64,000 nt of DNA from an uncultured SAR86 cluster bacterium (GCA_902511575.1 CABXFU010000004.1:1-64000), one strand, 5' to 3'; positions 28,267-37,881 are shown, counted from the first letter of the stretch. Program-made: numbers and translations. Notes: a model not told the origin generated them from the letters alone.

Positions 28267-28515
28267 ATGAATACAGACATCAATAAAACAAAATGGAAGT
28301 GCAGAAGAGGTCTGAGAGAGCTAGATTTGCTGTTTAGAAGGTACAGTGAAGATAATCTAGAGTCTCTTTCTCAAAAAGATTTTAAGATGTTTAATAGTAT
28401 TTTGGATCTAGAGGATCAGCCTTTATATGATTTTATATTTAAGAATGAATCTTTAAATAGCCCAGAGAAAGAAAACTTCATTTTAAATAACATAAAAAAC
28501 TTCACAGATAATTGA
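28267..28515 (+). CDS. sdhE: FAD assembly factor SdhE
   Basis: Promotes covalent FAD attachment to succinate dehydrogenase. The invariant RGxxELD motif is seen as CRRGLRELDLLFRRY (about 13-27), followed by the typical acidic helix FNSILDLEDQPLYDFIF. 82 residues, the usual size. Located between ygfZ and rpoE. Confidence 0.92.
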   Translation: MNTDINKTKWKCRRGLRELDLLFRRYSEDNLESLSQKDFKMFNSILDLEDQPLYDFIFKNESLNSPEKENFILNNIKNFTDN

Positions 28516-28557
28516 AACTATTTCATTTCATCTTTGTCCAAATGATCGAGGAAACAT

Positions 28558-29127
28558 ATGGGGATTAGCAAAGGGGATGAAGTGTTTGTAAATGAAATTA
28601 AAGCTGGAAACGCGATGGCATTTGAAGCCATGGTTCTAAAGTATCAACCAAAACTCATGTCTTCTTTGATCGGATATACAAAATCTCGAGATCAGGCAGA
28701 GGAGCTATGCCAAAAGACATTTATTAAAGTTTGGCAAAAAATTGACTCCTTCAGGGGAGATAGCGCTCTTTTTACCTGGATTTATAGGATAGGAATAAAT
28801 CTGGCAAAGAATGATTTTGCTAGTAGTTTTTCTAAAGGTTCCAAGATTACTGATTCATTAGATCAAAATGAACACGATGTTCCTCAATATCTTTCACCAG
28901 AAACGGAACTTATAGCAATGGAGTCTGAAAATAAGATTATGGAATTCATTCAAGCTCTTGATACTGACACTAAGACAGCTTTTACGCTTAGAGAGATTGA
29001 TGGAAGAACCTACGATGAGATAGCTCAAATACTTAAATGCCCAATTGGCACTGTTAGATCAAGAATATTTAGAGCTAGGCAACTTATATTAGAATTTATG
29101 AATCAGGAGAATATTTTAAATGGATAA
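28558..29127 (+). CDS. rpoE: RNA polymerase sigma factor RpoE (ECF)
   Basis: Envelope-stress sigma-E. Region 2 is visible in FEAMVLKYQPKLMSSLIGYTKSRDQAEELCQKTF...TWIYRIGINLAKN, and region 4 in FTLREIDGRTYDEIAQILKCPIGTVRSRIFRARQ. 189 residues, same size as E. coli RpoE. A GAGGA ribosome site is at proper distance. The next genes encode its membrane anti-sigma factor (overlapping start) and a DegP-type protease, the classic sigma-E locus. Confidence 0.95.
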   Translation: MGISKGDEVFVNEIKAGNAMAFEAMVLKYQPKLMSSLIGYTKSRDQAEELCQKTFIKVWQKIDSFRGDSALFTWIYRIGINLAKNDFASSFSKGSKITDSLDQNEHDVPQYLSPETELIAMESENKIMEFIQALDTDTKTAFTLREIDGRTYDEIAQILKCPIGTVRSRIFRARQLILEFMNQENILNG

Positions 29128-29812
29128 AGACTTAGAAAAACTATCTGCTTTATATGATGGGGAGCTTTCGTCTAAAGAAATTCAAGAGAGTCTTACGAAG
29201 ATGAATGCAGATGATGGCTTGAAAAATACTTTCCAAAACTTTGGGCTTATCTCAGACATTGTTCAAAGACATTCGGAACAAAAAACTCCAAAAGTTTCAT
29301 TTTTGAAAGATTACCTCAGCAAGATCAATCCTGTGATGAGTAATTTGATAACTGCGGCAGCAACTGTCCTTATCACATTAATAATATTGTATCAGTTTGA
29401 TGAAGATCGCTTTCAGGTGGATAGAGATAGCTCTTTGCAGCTTTCATCCGCACTTTCAAGCGATCAGGCCAAAAATCAATTGCTAAATGCAGATCAAAAC
29501 ATCATGGAGCACATGATTCACATTATGCAATCTAATAAGTCTCATAATTCCCAACAGGTTTCTAAAAACTGGATCCCAGTAGGCTTTTCAGTCAATCCAA
29601 ATAACCCCAATCAATATTCAAATGGAAGAAATAATTTATTTTTCCATCTTGAAAATAAACAACTTGGTATTAAAAAGGTAAAATACTTTAAAGCAAATAA
29701 TAATTGGATTTATTTAATTCCCTTGCAAGATGGAAGACTGTTAACTGCTTATGGGGATGTTCCTCCATCTGTAGCTGATCCTATGATCCAATCAATTTAT
29801 CAAAGGAAATAA
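29120..29812 (+). CDS. rseA: Sigma-E regulatory membrane protein, RseA with RseB C-terminal-like domain
   Basis: Residues 1-60 (LEKLSALYDGELSSKEI) match the cytoplasmic anti-sigma domain of RseA/MucA. One transmembrane helix follows at about 74-92 (SNLITAAATVLITLIILYQF). The periplasmic part ends with about 80 residues (WIPVGFSVNP, LFFHLENK, YGDVPPSVADPMIQSI) that recall the C-terminal domain of RseB/MucB. No separate rseB is present before mucD. The gene may thus be a fusion that has lost the lipoprotein-sensing N-terminal half of RseB; this is an inference from motif shape. The start overlaps rpoE by 8 bases. Confidence 0.8.
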   Translation: MDKDLEKLSALYDGELSSKEIQESLTKMNADDGLKNTFQNFGLISDIVQRHSEQKTPKVSFLKDYLSKINPVMSNLITAAATVLITLIILYQFDEDRFQVDRDSSLQLSSALSSDQAKNQLLNADQNIMEHMIHIMQSNKSHNSQQVSKNWIPVGFSVNPNNPNQYSNGRNNLFFHLENKQLGIKKVKYFKANNNWIYLIPLQDGRLLTAYGDVPPSVADPMIQSIYQRK

Positions 29813-29814
29813 AA

Positions 29815-31212
29815 ATGAATCTTTTTAAAAATAAGATCGCTCTTATACTCGTTCTAGGCCTCACATCCTCTATTAATGCAGCGTTGCCTTCCAATATTTC
29901 AGAACTAGTTGAAAATTCTGCCCCTGCTGTTGTAAATATAACTTCTCGTAAAGAAGTGAAAATGCAGAACTCAATGAGAGGGTTTGATGAATTTGAAAGA
30001 TTTTTTGGTATTCCGCGGGGTAGAGGCTTCCCTCAACCTCAACAGCCTGAAACGAGGGAGGCTGTAGCATATGGCTCTGGCTTCATTTTTAAAGATGGTT
30101 ATTTATTGACAAACTTCCATGTTGTTGATGAGGCAGAAGAAATTACGGTTTCTTTAAATGACAGAAGGGAGTTTTCTGCTGAGGTGGTTGGAATTGATCC
30201 TCTCTCAGACCTCGCCGTTTTAAAGATTAAGGGTAAAAATTTACCAAAAGTTTCTATTGGCGACAGTGAGAAACTCAAGGTTGGAGATTGGGTTGTTGCA
30301 ATTGGCTCTCCTTTTTCTTTTGATTTTTCTGTCACCGCAGGGATTGTCAGCGCAAAAGGAAGAAGTATTCAAAATCAAAATATTGGAAATTATGTCCCAT
30401 TTATTCAGACTGATGTTGCAATCAATCCAGGTAACTCTGGAGGACCATTATTTGATTTGGGTGGAAGGGTTGTAGGAATTAATTCTCAAATCTATTCTCG
30501 TAGCGGAGGTTATCAAGGTCTTGCTTTTGCAATACCTATAGATGTTGCTATGGAAGTTGCCAGCCAGATCATCGAAGATGGTAGTGTTGCTCGAGGATAT
30601 CTTGGTGTCAGGGTTGGTGAAGTGGACAATGATCTTGCCGAAGCATTGAGTATGGAAAAACCTTATGGCGCATTAATTACTGATGTTGAAAAAGGTGAGT
30701 CTGGTGACGATGCTGGTCTTCAAGCAGGAGACGTAATCATTGAATTTAATGGCAAAGAAATTAAATTTGGTTCAGATTTGCCTCATGTTGTTGGAAGAAT
30801 CCAACCTAAAACAAAAGCAAATGCAAAAGTTATTCGTGATGGAAAAAATGTTAACTTGAAATTTGTTCTAGGCGAACTGCCTGCTGATGAAAGAACATTT
30901 ATTCCAGCTAAAACTGAAATTTCCTCCGATCCATTAGGGTTAAAGATTGAAGATCTGTCTGAAGATAATTCTCGACCAAGCGATCCTGAAAATGGGGTAT
31001 TAGTTCTAAGAGTGAACAATGGATCTCCGGCTTATGGAAAATTAACTCGGGGAGATATTATCACTGAAGTTATTTCTCAAGGTAAGCGATATGCCATTGA
31101 GGATGCAGAGTCTTTTGAGGAATTAATTGAGCGATTTGATGAAGGGGATAAATTAGCAATTGTAGGTCGTCGAAATAACAATAGATTTTTTGTTGCAGTA
31201 ACCGTAGATTAA
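29815..31212 (+). CDS. mucD: DegP/MucD-family periplasmic serine protease
   Basis: Envelope quality-control protease. Signal peptide 1-22 (ending SINA), trypsin-like domain with catalytic H102 (LLTNFHVVDEA), D132 (DPLSDLAVLKI) and S208 (NPGNSGGPLF), then two PDZ domains (about 255-345 and 365-465, the first starting ARGYLGVRVGEV). Length 465. It is the last gene of the sigma-E operon and is followed by a strong hairpin. MucD is preferred to DegP because of its position behind rpoE-rseA. Confidence 0.93.
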   Translation: MNLFKNKIALILVLGLTSSINAALPSNISELVENSAPAVVNITSRKEVKMQNSMRGFDEFERFFGIPRGRGFPQPQQPETREAVAYGSGFIFKDGYLLTNFHVVDEAEEITVSLNDRREFSAEVVGIDPLSDLAVLKIKGKNLPKVSIGDSEKLKVGDWVVAIGSPFSFDFSVTAGIVSAKGRSIQNQNIGNYVPFIQTDVAINPGNSGGPLFDLGGRVVGINSQIYSRSGGYQGLAFAIPIDVAMEVASQIIEDGSVARGYLGVRVGEVDNDLAEALSMEKPYGALITDVEKGESGDDAGLQAGDVIIEFNGKEIKFGSDLPHVVGRIQPKTKANAKVIRDGKNVNLKFVLGELPADERTFIPAKTEISSDPLGLKIEDLSEDNSRPSDPENGVLVLRVNNGSPAYGKLTRGDIITEVISQGKRYAIEDAESFEELIERFDEGDKLAIVGRRNNNRFFVAVTVD

Positions 31213-31228
31213 ATCCATCTTAAATGCA

Positions 31229-31261
31229 TAAGAAAAGCTGATAACAGATCAGCTTTTCTTA
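31229..31261 (+). terminator. Terminator after mucD
   Basis: A perfect 14-base inverted repeat (TAAGAAAAGCTGAT, loop AACAG, ATCAGCTTTTCTTA) begins 17 bases after the mucD stop. The 3' arm is T-rich. It separates the sigma-E genes from lepA, 27 bases further on. Confidence 0.85.
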
Positions 31262-31287
31262 TAGAATAGTCTTGCATTTATTAGAAG

Positions 31288-33078
31288 ATGAAAAATATTA
31301 GAAACTTTTCAATCATTGCCCATATTGATCATGGGAAATCGACCCTGTCTGATCGATTGATAGAGTATTGCGGAGGCCTTTCTCAAAGAGAAATGTCTGA
31401 GCAAATTCTTGACTCAATGGATATAGAAAGAGAGCGTGGAATTACCATAAAAGCTCAAGCTGTAACTCTTGATTACGAGAGAGGTGGAGAAACTTATCAA
31501 TTAAATTTTATTGATACGCCTGGGCATGTAGATTTTTCCTATGAAGTTTCTCGTTCATTATCAGCTTGTGAGGGAGCATTGCTGGTTGTTGATGGGTCTC
31601 AAGGTGTAGAAGCTCAAACATTAGCTAATTGTTACACAGCAGTCGATCAAAACCTTGAGGTGTTGGCTGTAATCAATAAAATCGATTTGCCTCAGTCAGA
31701 ACCAGATAGAGTAAAGCAAGAAATTGAAGATATGATTGGAATTGATGCAACTTCAGCTCCATTAGTAAGCGCTAAGACTGGTCAAGGAATAGAGGAGCTG
31801 CTTGATCTTTTGGTGGATAATATTCCATCGCCTGAAGGAGATCCAAGTGCAGATTTTGAGGCCTTAATTATTGATTCTTGGTTTGATGCTTACCTTGGAG
31901 TCGTCTCCTTGATCAAAGTAATAAACGGGTCCATCAAACAGGGCCAAAAAATTAAGGTTTATACAACCCAACAATCATATCTAGCAGATCAAATCGGAAT
32001 TTTTTCTCCAAAAAAAATTGCAAAGAAAGAATTAAATGTTGGTCAGGTTGGCTACATGGTTGCTGGCATCAAAAATATTCAGGGAGCCCCGGTTGGCGAC
32101 ACTATTCTGGATTCAAAAAATGATACATCTAAGCCTTTACCTGGATTTCAAAAAGTTCTACCAAAAGTTTTTGCATCTTTGTTCACGGTTGACTCTGATG
32201 AGTATGAAAAGTTTCGAGATGCGCTCTCAAAACTAGTATTAAATGATTCTGCTTTGATATATGAGCCTGAGGTATCCGATGCATTGGGGTTTGGTTTTAG
32301 ATGTGGTTTTTTAGGAACCCTGCATTTAGAAGTTGTTCGAGAAAGACTTGAAAGAGAATACGATCTAAATCTAATATCTACAGCTCCATCTGTTCAATAT
32401 CAAGTGGTAAAGACTGATGGTGAGGTCATAGACTGCGATAGCCCATCTCAACTTCCAGGTCTTAGTAATGTTAGTGAAATCAGAGAGCCTTATGTTCTAG
32501 CAACCATCTTGACTCCAAAAGATTATGTCGGGAATGTTATTACATTGTGTACACAAAAAAGAGGCACTCAGAAAGAAATGACATATTTTGGTAATCAAGT
32601 CTCTATTGTGTTTGAAATGCCTCTTGCAGAAGTCATCATTGATTTTTTTGATCGACTAAAATCTACCACCAAAGGCTATGCATCTATTGAATACAATATC
32701 ACTGAATTCAAAGCATCAAATTTAATTAAATTAGACGTTTTGCTGAATAATGATGTTGTTGATGCTTTGTCTATTATTATCCACAAAGATTTCGCAATGA
32801 GTCGAGGAAGAGAAGTGGCAAAAAATTTACAAAAACTTATTCCTCGTCAAATGTTTGATATACCCATACAAGTTGCTTTGGGGTCTAAAATTATTTCTCG
32901 CGAGACAGTGAAAGCTCTTAGAAAGAATGTTACTGCAAAATGTTATGGTGGAGATATCACGCGTAAAAAGAAATTGCTTGAGAAACAGAAAGAAGGTAAA
33001 AAGAAAATGAAACAGTTTGGTAGAGTCTCAATACCTCAGGAAGCATTTTTAAATTACTTCAATTCAGGAGAGAAATAA
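31288..33078 (+). CDS. lepA: Elongation factor 4 (LepA)
   Basis: Translational GTPase that back-translocates or rescues stalled ribosomes. P-loop [14 protein letters not shown], switch [20 protein letters not shown], and the LepA-specific C-terminal domain ([20 protein letters not shown], then [22 protein letters not shown]). 596 residues. Its stop overlaps the lepB start by one base. A DnaA-box sequence inside the gene (32777-32785) is at the chance expectation. Confidence 0.97.
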   Translation: MKNIRNFSIIAHIDHGKSTLSDRLIEYCGGLSQREMSEQILDSMDIERERGITIKAQAVTLDYERGGETYQLNFIDTPGHVDFSYEVSRSLSACEGALLVVDGSQGVEAQTLANCYTAVDQNLEVLAVINKIDLPQSEPDRVKQEIEDMIGIDATSAPLVSAKTGQGIEELLDLLVDNIPSPEGDPSADFEALIIDSWFDAYLGVVSLIKVINGSIKQGQKIKVYTTQQSYLADQIGIFSPKKIAKKELNVGQVGYMVAGIKNIQGAPVGDTILDSKNDTSKPLPGFQKVLPKVFASLFTVDSDEYEKFRDALSKLVLNDSALIYEPEVSDALGFGFRCGFLGTLHLEVVRERLEREYDLNLISTAPSVQYQVVKTDGEVIDCDSPSQLPGLSNVSEIREPYVLATILTPKDYVGNVITLCTQKRGTQKEMTYFGNQVSIVFEMPLAEVIIDFFDRLKSTTKGYASIEYNITEFKASNLIKLDVLLNNDVVDALSIIIHKDFAMSRGREVAKNLQKLIPRQMFDIPIQVALGSKIISRETVKALRKNVTAKCYGGDITRKKKLLEKQKEGKKKMKQFGRVSIPQEAFLNYFNSGEK

Positions 33079-33953
33079 TGTTTGGTGATCCAATCTTCTT
33101 ATTATCTTTGCTGGCAGTATTTTGGCTCATAGGAGTTTGGATTTATCAGGTCTTGCAAGACACATTAACTGATCAGTCCCAGCAAATTATTTATATCGCA
33201 GGTCTTTCATCATCCCTGGTTGGCATCTATAGAATTTTTGTTAACGCAGGTGATTTGGGATCTGTTTTGTTAATTGGCTCAGTAATTTGCTTAATTATTT
33301 TGATGGTTGGTGTATTCACCAAAAATACTTTACTGAAAACAACAGGTAAAGGCTGGTTTGTTCCAGTTTTTCTAATTTTTGTCCTGCGAACCTTTATTTA
33401 CGAACCCTATCAGATTCCTTCTGGATCAATGATTCCTGGTCTTAAGGTTGGGGATTTCATTCTGGTCAATAAACATAGTTATGGGCTAAAGGTTAATAGA
33501 GTTGGCGATACTTTTGCTTTATCAGCAAATCCTGAATATGGAGATGTTGTTGTTTTTATCCCGCCGCATGTCAATGTGCCATTCATAAAACGTTTAATTG
33601 GTAAGCCTGGAGACACCATTGGTTATCTTAATAAAAAAATATACGTAAATGGTAAAGCTATACAGCAGGAACTTATTTCTACAACACAGGAAGAGACCTT
33701 TTTGAGAGAAACTCTAGGTAATTCAGAGCGAATAATCAGGATTGTAGGAGGAAGTTCCTCCTATCCAGAGGAGTTCATGGTGCCAGCGAATCATTATTTT
33801 GTTATGGGAGATAATAGAGATAATTCAAGCGATTCCAGATTCTGGGGATTTGTTCCAAAAGAAAACTTTATGGGTACTGGTGAATTAATTTGGATGTCAT
33901 GGGAGTGTTGGACTTGCTTGCCATCCTTTGAAAGAGCAGGCTTTATTCAATAA
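33078..33953 (+). CDS. lepB: Signal peptidase I with extra N-terminal membrane segments
   Basis: Cleaves signal peptides on the periplasmic face. Catalytic S117 is in YQIPSGSMIPGL and general-base K171 in PFIKRLIGKPGD; the MGDNRDNSSDSRFWG box is intact. The N-terminus has about four hydrophobic segments (5-22, 36-52, 61-80, 92-107) instead of the two of E. coli LepB. 291 residues. The lepA-lepB-rnc order is conserved in gammaproteobacteria. Confidence 0.95.
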   Translation: MFGDPIFLLSLLAVFWLIGVWIYQVLQDTLTDQSQQIIYIAGLSSSLVGIYRIFVNAGDLGSVLLIGSVICLIILMVGVFTKNTLLKTTGKGWFVPVFLIFVLRTFIYEPYQIPSGSMIPGLKVGDFILVNKHSYGLKVNRVGDTFALSANPEYGDVVVFIPPHVNVPFIKRLIGKPGDTIGYLNKKIYVNGKAIQQELISTTQEETFLRETLGNSERIIRIVGGSSSYPEEFMVPANHYFVMGDNRDNSSDSRFWGFVPKENFMGTGELIWMSWECWTCLPSFERAGFIQ

Positions 33954-33958
33954 ATTCT

Positions 33959-34612
33959 ATGAGTAAAAATTCTTTAGCAGTTAATAAATTATATTTGGAA
34001 CTGCCTTTATTTAAACAAGCCTTTGTCCATAAAAGTATTTCTTCAGACCAAAACAATGAAAGGCTGGAGTTTCTGGGAGATGCAGTTTTAGAGATTGTTG
34101 TATCTGAGTATCTTTTTAATCGTTTTACTGATTTGAATGAAGGTAAATTAACTCAAATGAGAGCATCCATGGTTAATACACAATCGCTGGCAGATATTTT
34201 TCAGCAACTGGATTGCAAAGACCTACTTCAAACCTCAAAGGGGACCAATAAATTAGATGAAACACACAAGCATTCAATTTTTGCTGGGACTCTAGAGGCC
34301 TGCATCGGAGCAATTTTCATTGAGCTGGGTTATGAAGAGAGCAAAGGCTTTATATTGCAGCTTTTTCATAATCGTTTTTCCCTTTTACATGCATCTGCAG
34401 AACTGAAAGATGCAAAATCAAGATTGCAAGAAGCCTTGCAGGTCAAAGGGGCTGAACTACCTAAGTATTTGGTAACATCTAATAAACAGGGTAATTATTT
34501 CGATTGCAGTGTGACGTTTAATGGTAAAATTTTTGAGGCATCTGATGCTATAAAGAAAGAATCTGAGCAGAAGGTCGCAGCATTGATTTTGATTGAATTG
34601 GGTCAATCATGA
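33959..34612 (+). CDS. rnc: Ribonuclease III
   Basis: Cleaves double-stranded RNA in rRNA and mRNA maturation. The catalytic signature NERLEFLGDAVLEIVVSEYLF (about 33-53) and downstream acidic ligand region HSIFAGTLEACIGAIFIE are present. A C-terminal dsRNA-binding domain (about 145-217) begins DAKSRLQEALQ. Its TGA overlaps the era ATG. Confidence 0.96.
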   Translation: MSKNSLAVNKLYLELPLFKQAFVHKSISSDQNNERLEFLGDAVLEIVVSEYLFNRFTDLNEGKLTQMRASMVNTQSLADIFQQLDCKDLLQTSKGTNKLDETHKHSIFAGTLEACIGAIFIELGYEESKGFILQLFHNRFSLLHASAELKDAKSRLQEALQVKGAELPKYLVTSNKQGNYFDCSVTFNGKIFEASDAIKKESEQKVAALILIELGQS

Positions 34613-35517
34613 AAAAGCAGTTTTGTGGATATATTTCTATTGTTGGTAAGCCCAATGTTGGTAAATCAACTCTGCTAAATACCATCTTAGATAAAAAAAT
34701 ATCTATCACCTCCCGTAAATCTCAAACTACTAGAAATAATATTCTAGGAGTAAAAACTGATGAAGAGTTCCAAATGATTTTCTTAGATACACCCGGAATT
34801 CATCTCAAAGCTACCAAAACCCTGAACAAGGTATTAAATCACTCGGCCTTAAGCGTTATTGAAGACTCTGATCTAGTTTTATTTGTGCTACAGCGAACCT
34901 CATTACAGGATCAGGATCGCCAGGTTCTGAAGAAAATCAAAGAGACTCAAGTTCCTTCTATTTGCGTATTAAATAAAGTTGATCAGGTGCAAAATAAGAA
35001 TGATCTTTTGCCCTTAATACAAGAGATAGATTCAATTTACTCTTTTAGTGACTATGTACCTATTTCTGCATTAAATCACGATGGCATTGAGGACTTGCTT
35101 GGGTGTATTAAAAAATCTTTACCAGAGAATAATCATTTATATCCAGCAGAACCTGAAGAAAAAGAAATTCCTGATAACTTTTTTATTAGTGAGCTTGTCA
35201 GGGAAAAGATTATTCGCTCGCTTGGAGATGAGTTGCCTCATGAAACCTATGTGGCAGTAGAAACAAAGGCCATGGAAGGAAAAATGTTGTCGATAGGAGT
35301 CATCATTTATGTTGCTAGAGATAGTCAAAAAAGTATTGTTATAGGTCATGAAGGCTCTAATTTAAAGAGAATAGGGCAGCAAACCAGAGTTGAGCTTGAA
35401 AAAATGATTCACAAAAAAGTTTTGTTAAAAACTTTTGTTAAAGTAAATAAGAATTGGAATAACGATGCTCAGTATTTAAGCAGCCTGGGAGTAGGTAGCA
35501 ACCAAGATGCCTCATAA
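34609..35517 (+). CDS. era: GTPase Era
   Basis: Essential 30S assembly GTPase binding the 3' end of 16S rRNA. P-loop GKPNVGKSTLLN, switch II DTPGIH, NKVD, then a KH domain (about 200-290, VGVIIYVARDSQKSIVIGHEGSNLKRIG) that contacts RNA. 302 residues. Overlaps rnc (ATGA) and recO (11 bases). Confidence 0.96.
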   Translation: MKKQFCGYISIVGKPNVGKSTLLNTILDKKISITSRKSQTTRNNILGVKTDEEFQMIFLDTPGIHLKATKTLNKVLNHSALSVIEDSDLVLFVLQRTSLQDQDRQVLKKIKETQVPSICVLNKVDQVQNKNDLLPLIQEIDSIYSFSDYVPISALNHDGIEDLLGCIKKSLPENNHLYPAEPEEKEIPDNFFISELVREKIIRSLGDELPHETYVAVETKAMEGKMLSIGVIIYVARDSQKSIVIGHEGSNLKRIGQQTRVELEKMIHKKVLLKTFVKVNKNWNNDAQYLSSLGVGSNQDAS

Positions 35518-36202
35518 CTGGGAGCATTGCTTTCTTTTGCATGCCAGGTCTTTTGGAGATACATCTATCATTGCAGATGTTTTTACCGAATCGTCTGGAA
35601 AAGTTTCTATCATGGCCAAGGGCGCAAAAAATCCTCGATCAAAGTTCTTTGGTCATTTACTGCCTTTCTCTGCTTTGAGAATCATTGTTACCGGTAAATC
35701 AGAGATGAAGACTTTGACCCAGATAGACTCAAATTTTCTTTCTCAGTCAGTTAAGGGGCCGCATGATCTTTATACCTATCTTTATGTAAATGAATTAATG
35801 ATACGTCTCTTGCCTAAAGGGCTACCAAATCAAGAGTTATATAACCTTTACCAAAGCTTTGTTGAACTTGCCAGAGCAGATGCGATTTCTGAGCTAGATT
35901 TAAGGGTCTTTGAGCTAGATCTTCTTGATGTGCTTGGTTATGGAATTAATTTTGATACAGATAGTAAAGAAAATTCAGAGTTTAAAGATTCAATCATCTA
36001 TTCATACATGCCAGAAAAAGGATTTCATAATGCAGGTGATGTTGAAGGATTCTCTTCTAAGGAGATTGCAGCTATTAAAAATAGAACCCTTGAAGGAATT
36101 GATAAGCTAAAATTAAAACAGTTATTACAGGTTGCTATTAGTTCATGCTTAGATGGAAGAGAGCTAAGCAGCAGAGACTTTTTTAAAAAAATTAGAATAT
36201 GA
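35507..36202 (+). CDS. recO: DNA repair protein RecO
   Basis: RecFOR component that loads RecA at gaps. N-terminal OB fold (HCFLLHARSFGDTSIIADVFTE, SIMAKGAKNPRSKFFGHLLPF) and an alpha-helical C-terminal region (LDVLGYGINFD) with no zinc cysteines, as in E. coli. 231 residues. Position between era and acpS is standard; the usual intervening pdxJ is absent here. Confidence 0.93.
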   Translation: MPHNWEHCFLLHARSFGDTSIIADVFTESSGKVSIMAKGAKNPRSKFFGHLLPFSALRIIVTGKSEMKTLTQIDSNFLSQSVKGPHDLYTYLYVNELMIRLLPKGLPNQELYNLYQSFVELARADAISELDLRVFELDLLDVLGYGINFDTDSKENSEFKDSIIYSYMPEKGFHNAGDVEGFSSKEIAAIKNRTLEGIDKLKLKQLLQVAISSCLDGRELSSRDFFKKIRI

Positions 36203-36576
36203 TTTATGGAATAGGCACAGATTTGGTAGATTTAGATAGAATCAGAAAAATTAAATCTTTATCTGCATTTGCTAACAAAATCTTGGGCGATCAAGAGCTT
36301 GAGCAATATGCAGAACTGGCAAATGGGCCAAAACAATTCTATCTTGGTAAACAATTTGCAGGCAAAGAAGCTTTTGTAAAAGCCCTTGGGACAGGCTTTA
36401 AAGATCCAATCTTCCCTAAAGATATTCAAATATTAAGAAATTCACTTGGGAAACCTGAAATCTTATTATCTGCTGGCGCAAAATCTTATGTTGAGGACTT
36501 GGGCATCACAAAATCTCATGTTAGTCTAGCCGATGAAAGCAACCATCTACTTGCATTTGCAGTATTAGAAACATGA
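36199..36576 (+). CDS. acpS: Holo-[acyl-carrier-protein] synthase
   Basis: Transfers 4'-phosphopantetheine from CoA to ACP. The N-terminal Mg-binding motif is GIGTDLVDLDRIRK and the second signature QFAGKEAFVKALGTGF. 125 residues, typical. ATGA overlaps on both sides (recO and adk). Confidence 0.95.
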   Translation: MIYGIGTDLVDLDRIRKIKSLSAFANKILGDQELEQYAELANGPKQFYLGKQFAGKEAFVKALGTGFKDPIFPKDIQILRNSLGKPEILLSAGAKSYVEDLGITKSHVSLADESNHLLAFAVLET

Positions 36577-37217
36577 ATAAAATACTTCTTTTAGGACCGC
36601 CAGGTGCTGGAAAAGGCACTCAGGCAGATATTATTTGTGAATCTCTCAGTATTCCCAAAATTAGCACAGGTGATATGTTGAGATCAGCCATAGCATCTGG
36701 CAGCGAGCTTGGTAAAAAAGTTACTGATATTATGAATTCCGGAGGCTTAGTTTCTGATCAAATTATTATCGAGTTAATTCTTGATCGCATTGACCAGGCT
36801 GATTGTGTGAACGGGTTTTTATTTGATGGCGGGATTAGAACGGTTGGCCAAGCAGATCTATGCGTAGAAAATAGCATTGAGTTTACTCATGTTATTGAAA
36901 TCAAGGTTGATGATAATGTAATCGTAGATAGGATGTCAGGTAGAAGGGTGCATCCAGGCTCAGGGAGAAACTACCATCTTGTTTATCAACCGCCTAAAAA
37001 TGAAGGCGTGGATGACATGACTGGAGAGCCTTTAATACAAAGGGAAGATGATATGCCTGAAACAGTCAAGCATCGCTTGCAAGTTTACCAAGATGAAACC
37101 AAGCCACTTGTTGCTTACTATCAATCTCAGGAAAGCAAAAGTTCTCTTAAGTATATTGCTGTGGATGGGTCCCAATCCGTTGAAAAAGTATTTGAGGATA
37201 TTGAGAAAAATTTTTAA
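36573..37217 (+). CDS. adk: Adenylate kinase
   Basis: Interconverts ATP+AMP and 2 ADP. P-loop LGPPGAGKGTQA, AMP-binding STGDMLR, and a LID region with GRRVHPGSGRNYH. 214 residues. The normally near-invariant DGFPRT of the AMP site reads DGGIRT (85-90): R89 is kept but the F-P pair is replaced by G-I. The LID lacks the four-cysteine zinc site, as in E. coli. Coupled to acpS by ATGA. Confidence 0.95.
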   Translation: MNKILLLGPPGAGKGTQADIICESLSIPKISTGDMLRSAIASGSELGKKVTDIMNSGGLVSDQIIIELILDRIDQADCVNGFLFDGGIRTVGQADLCVENSIEFTHVIEIKVDDNVIVDRMSGRRVHPGSGRNYHLVYQPPKNEGVDDMTGEPLIQREDDMPETVKHRLQVYQDETKPLVAYYQSQESKSSLKYIAVDGSQSVEKVFEDIEKNF

Positions 37218-37221
37218 TTGA

Positions 37222-37881
37222 ATGAAAATTTTATCCCTTGATGTCAGTGGAAATTACTCATCAATCTCCATGCTTAACGATGATGAGGTAAATACTTTCA
37301 CCCAAACCCATGACCGAAAAGACAGGCCTGATTGGGATAAACTTTTTTCAAGTATTGGTTTTGATTCAACAAAAGACTTTGATAACCTTGATGGAATGGC
37401 GTTTGCGCGTGGTCCAGGCTCTTACACAGCTCTCAGAATAACTGCCTCTTTTTTAAAAGCAATTGCTGAAGTAAAGAAATTACCGCTAATAGCAATTTCA
37501 AATCTCGAATCAATTGCGCATGAGGCGTCCAATTGGATTGATAAGATTGAAACAAAAATTTATGTCGCCATAGAGGCCGATACAAAAGAAAGTTATTTTT
37601 GCAGTTATCAGAAAAATGATCATAAGCTCAATCCAATTTCAGCTGAGGGCCTTTTGCAAATGGAAGAGCTATCAGACTTATTGAAGAGGGATGACTATTA
37701 TTTTGCTGGTACTGGCTGGCCAAAAGCTGCAGAAAACAATCCGCAGTTTCTATCTCAAGCCCTTGGAAGTGCTGAGCCAATTGCAAGAATAGCTAAATCA
37801 AGGCTAGAAACTGGTGAGTGTTTCCTCCCTGAAAATGCAAATCCTGTTTATCTTAAAACTCCTGATTATAAAAAATCATGA
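37222..37881 (+). CDS. tsaB: tRNA t6A biosynthesis protein TsaB
   Basis: Partner of TsaD in making N6-threonylcarbamoyladenosine at position 37 of ANN-decoding tRNAs. The ASKHA-type N-terminus is ILSLDVSGNYSSISML, and the conserved segment FARGPGSYTALRITASFLKAIA (about 62-83) identifies TsaB. 219 residues. Tightly packed between adk and uppP. Confidence 0.93.
   Translation: MKILSLDVSGNYSSISMLNDDEVNTFTQTHDRKDRPDWDKLFSSIGFDSTKDFDNLDGMAFARGPGSYTALRITASFLKAIAEVKKLPLIAISNLESIAHEASNWIDKIETKIYVAIEADTKESYFCSYQKNDHKLNPISAEGLLQMEELSDLLKRDDYYFAGTGWPKAAENNPQFLSQALGSAEPIARIAKSRLETGECFLPENANPVYLKTPDYKKS

Noticed and set aside
32777-32785. Perfect DnaA box TTATCCACA inside lepA
   Set aside because: A single copy within coding sequence is about what chance predicts for this base composition over 64 kb.
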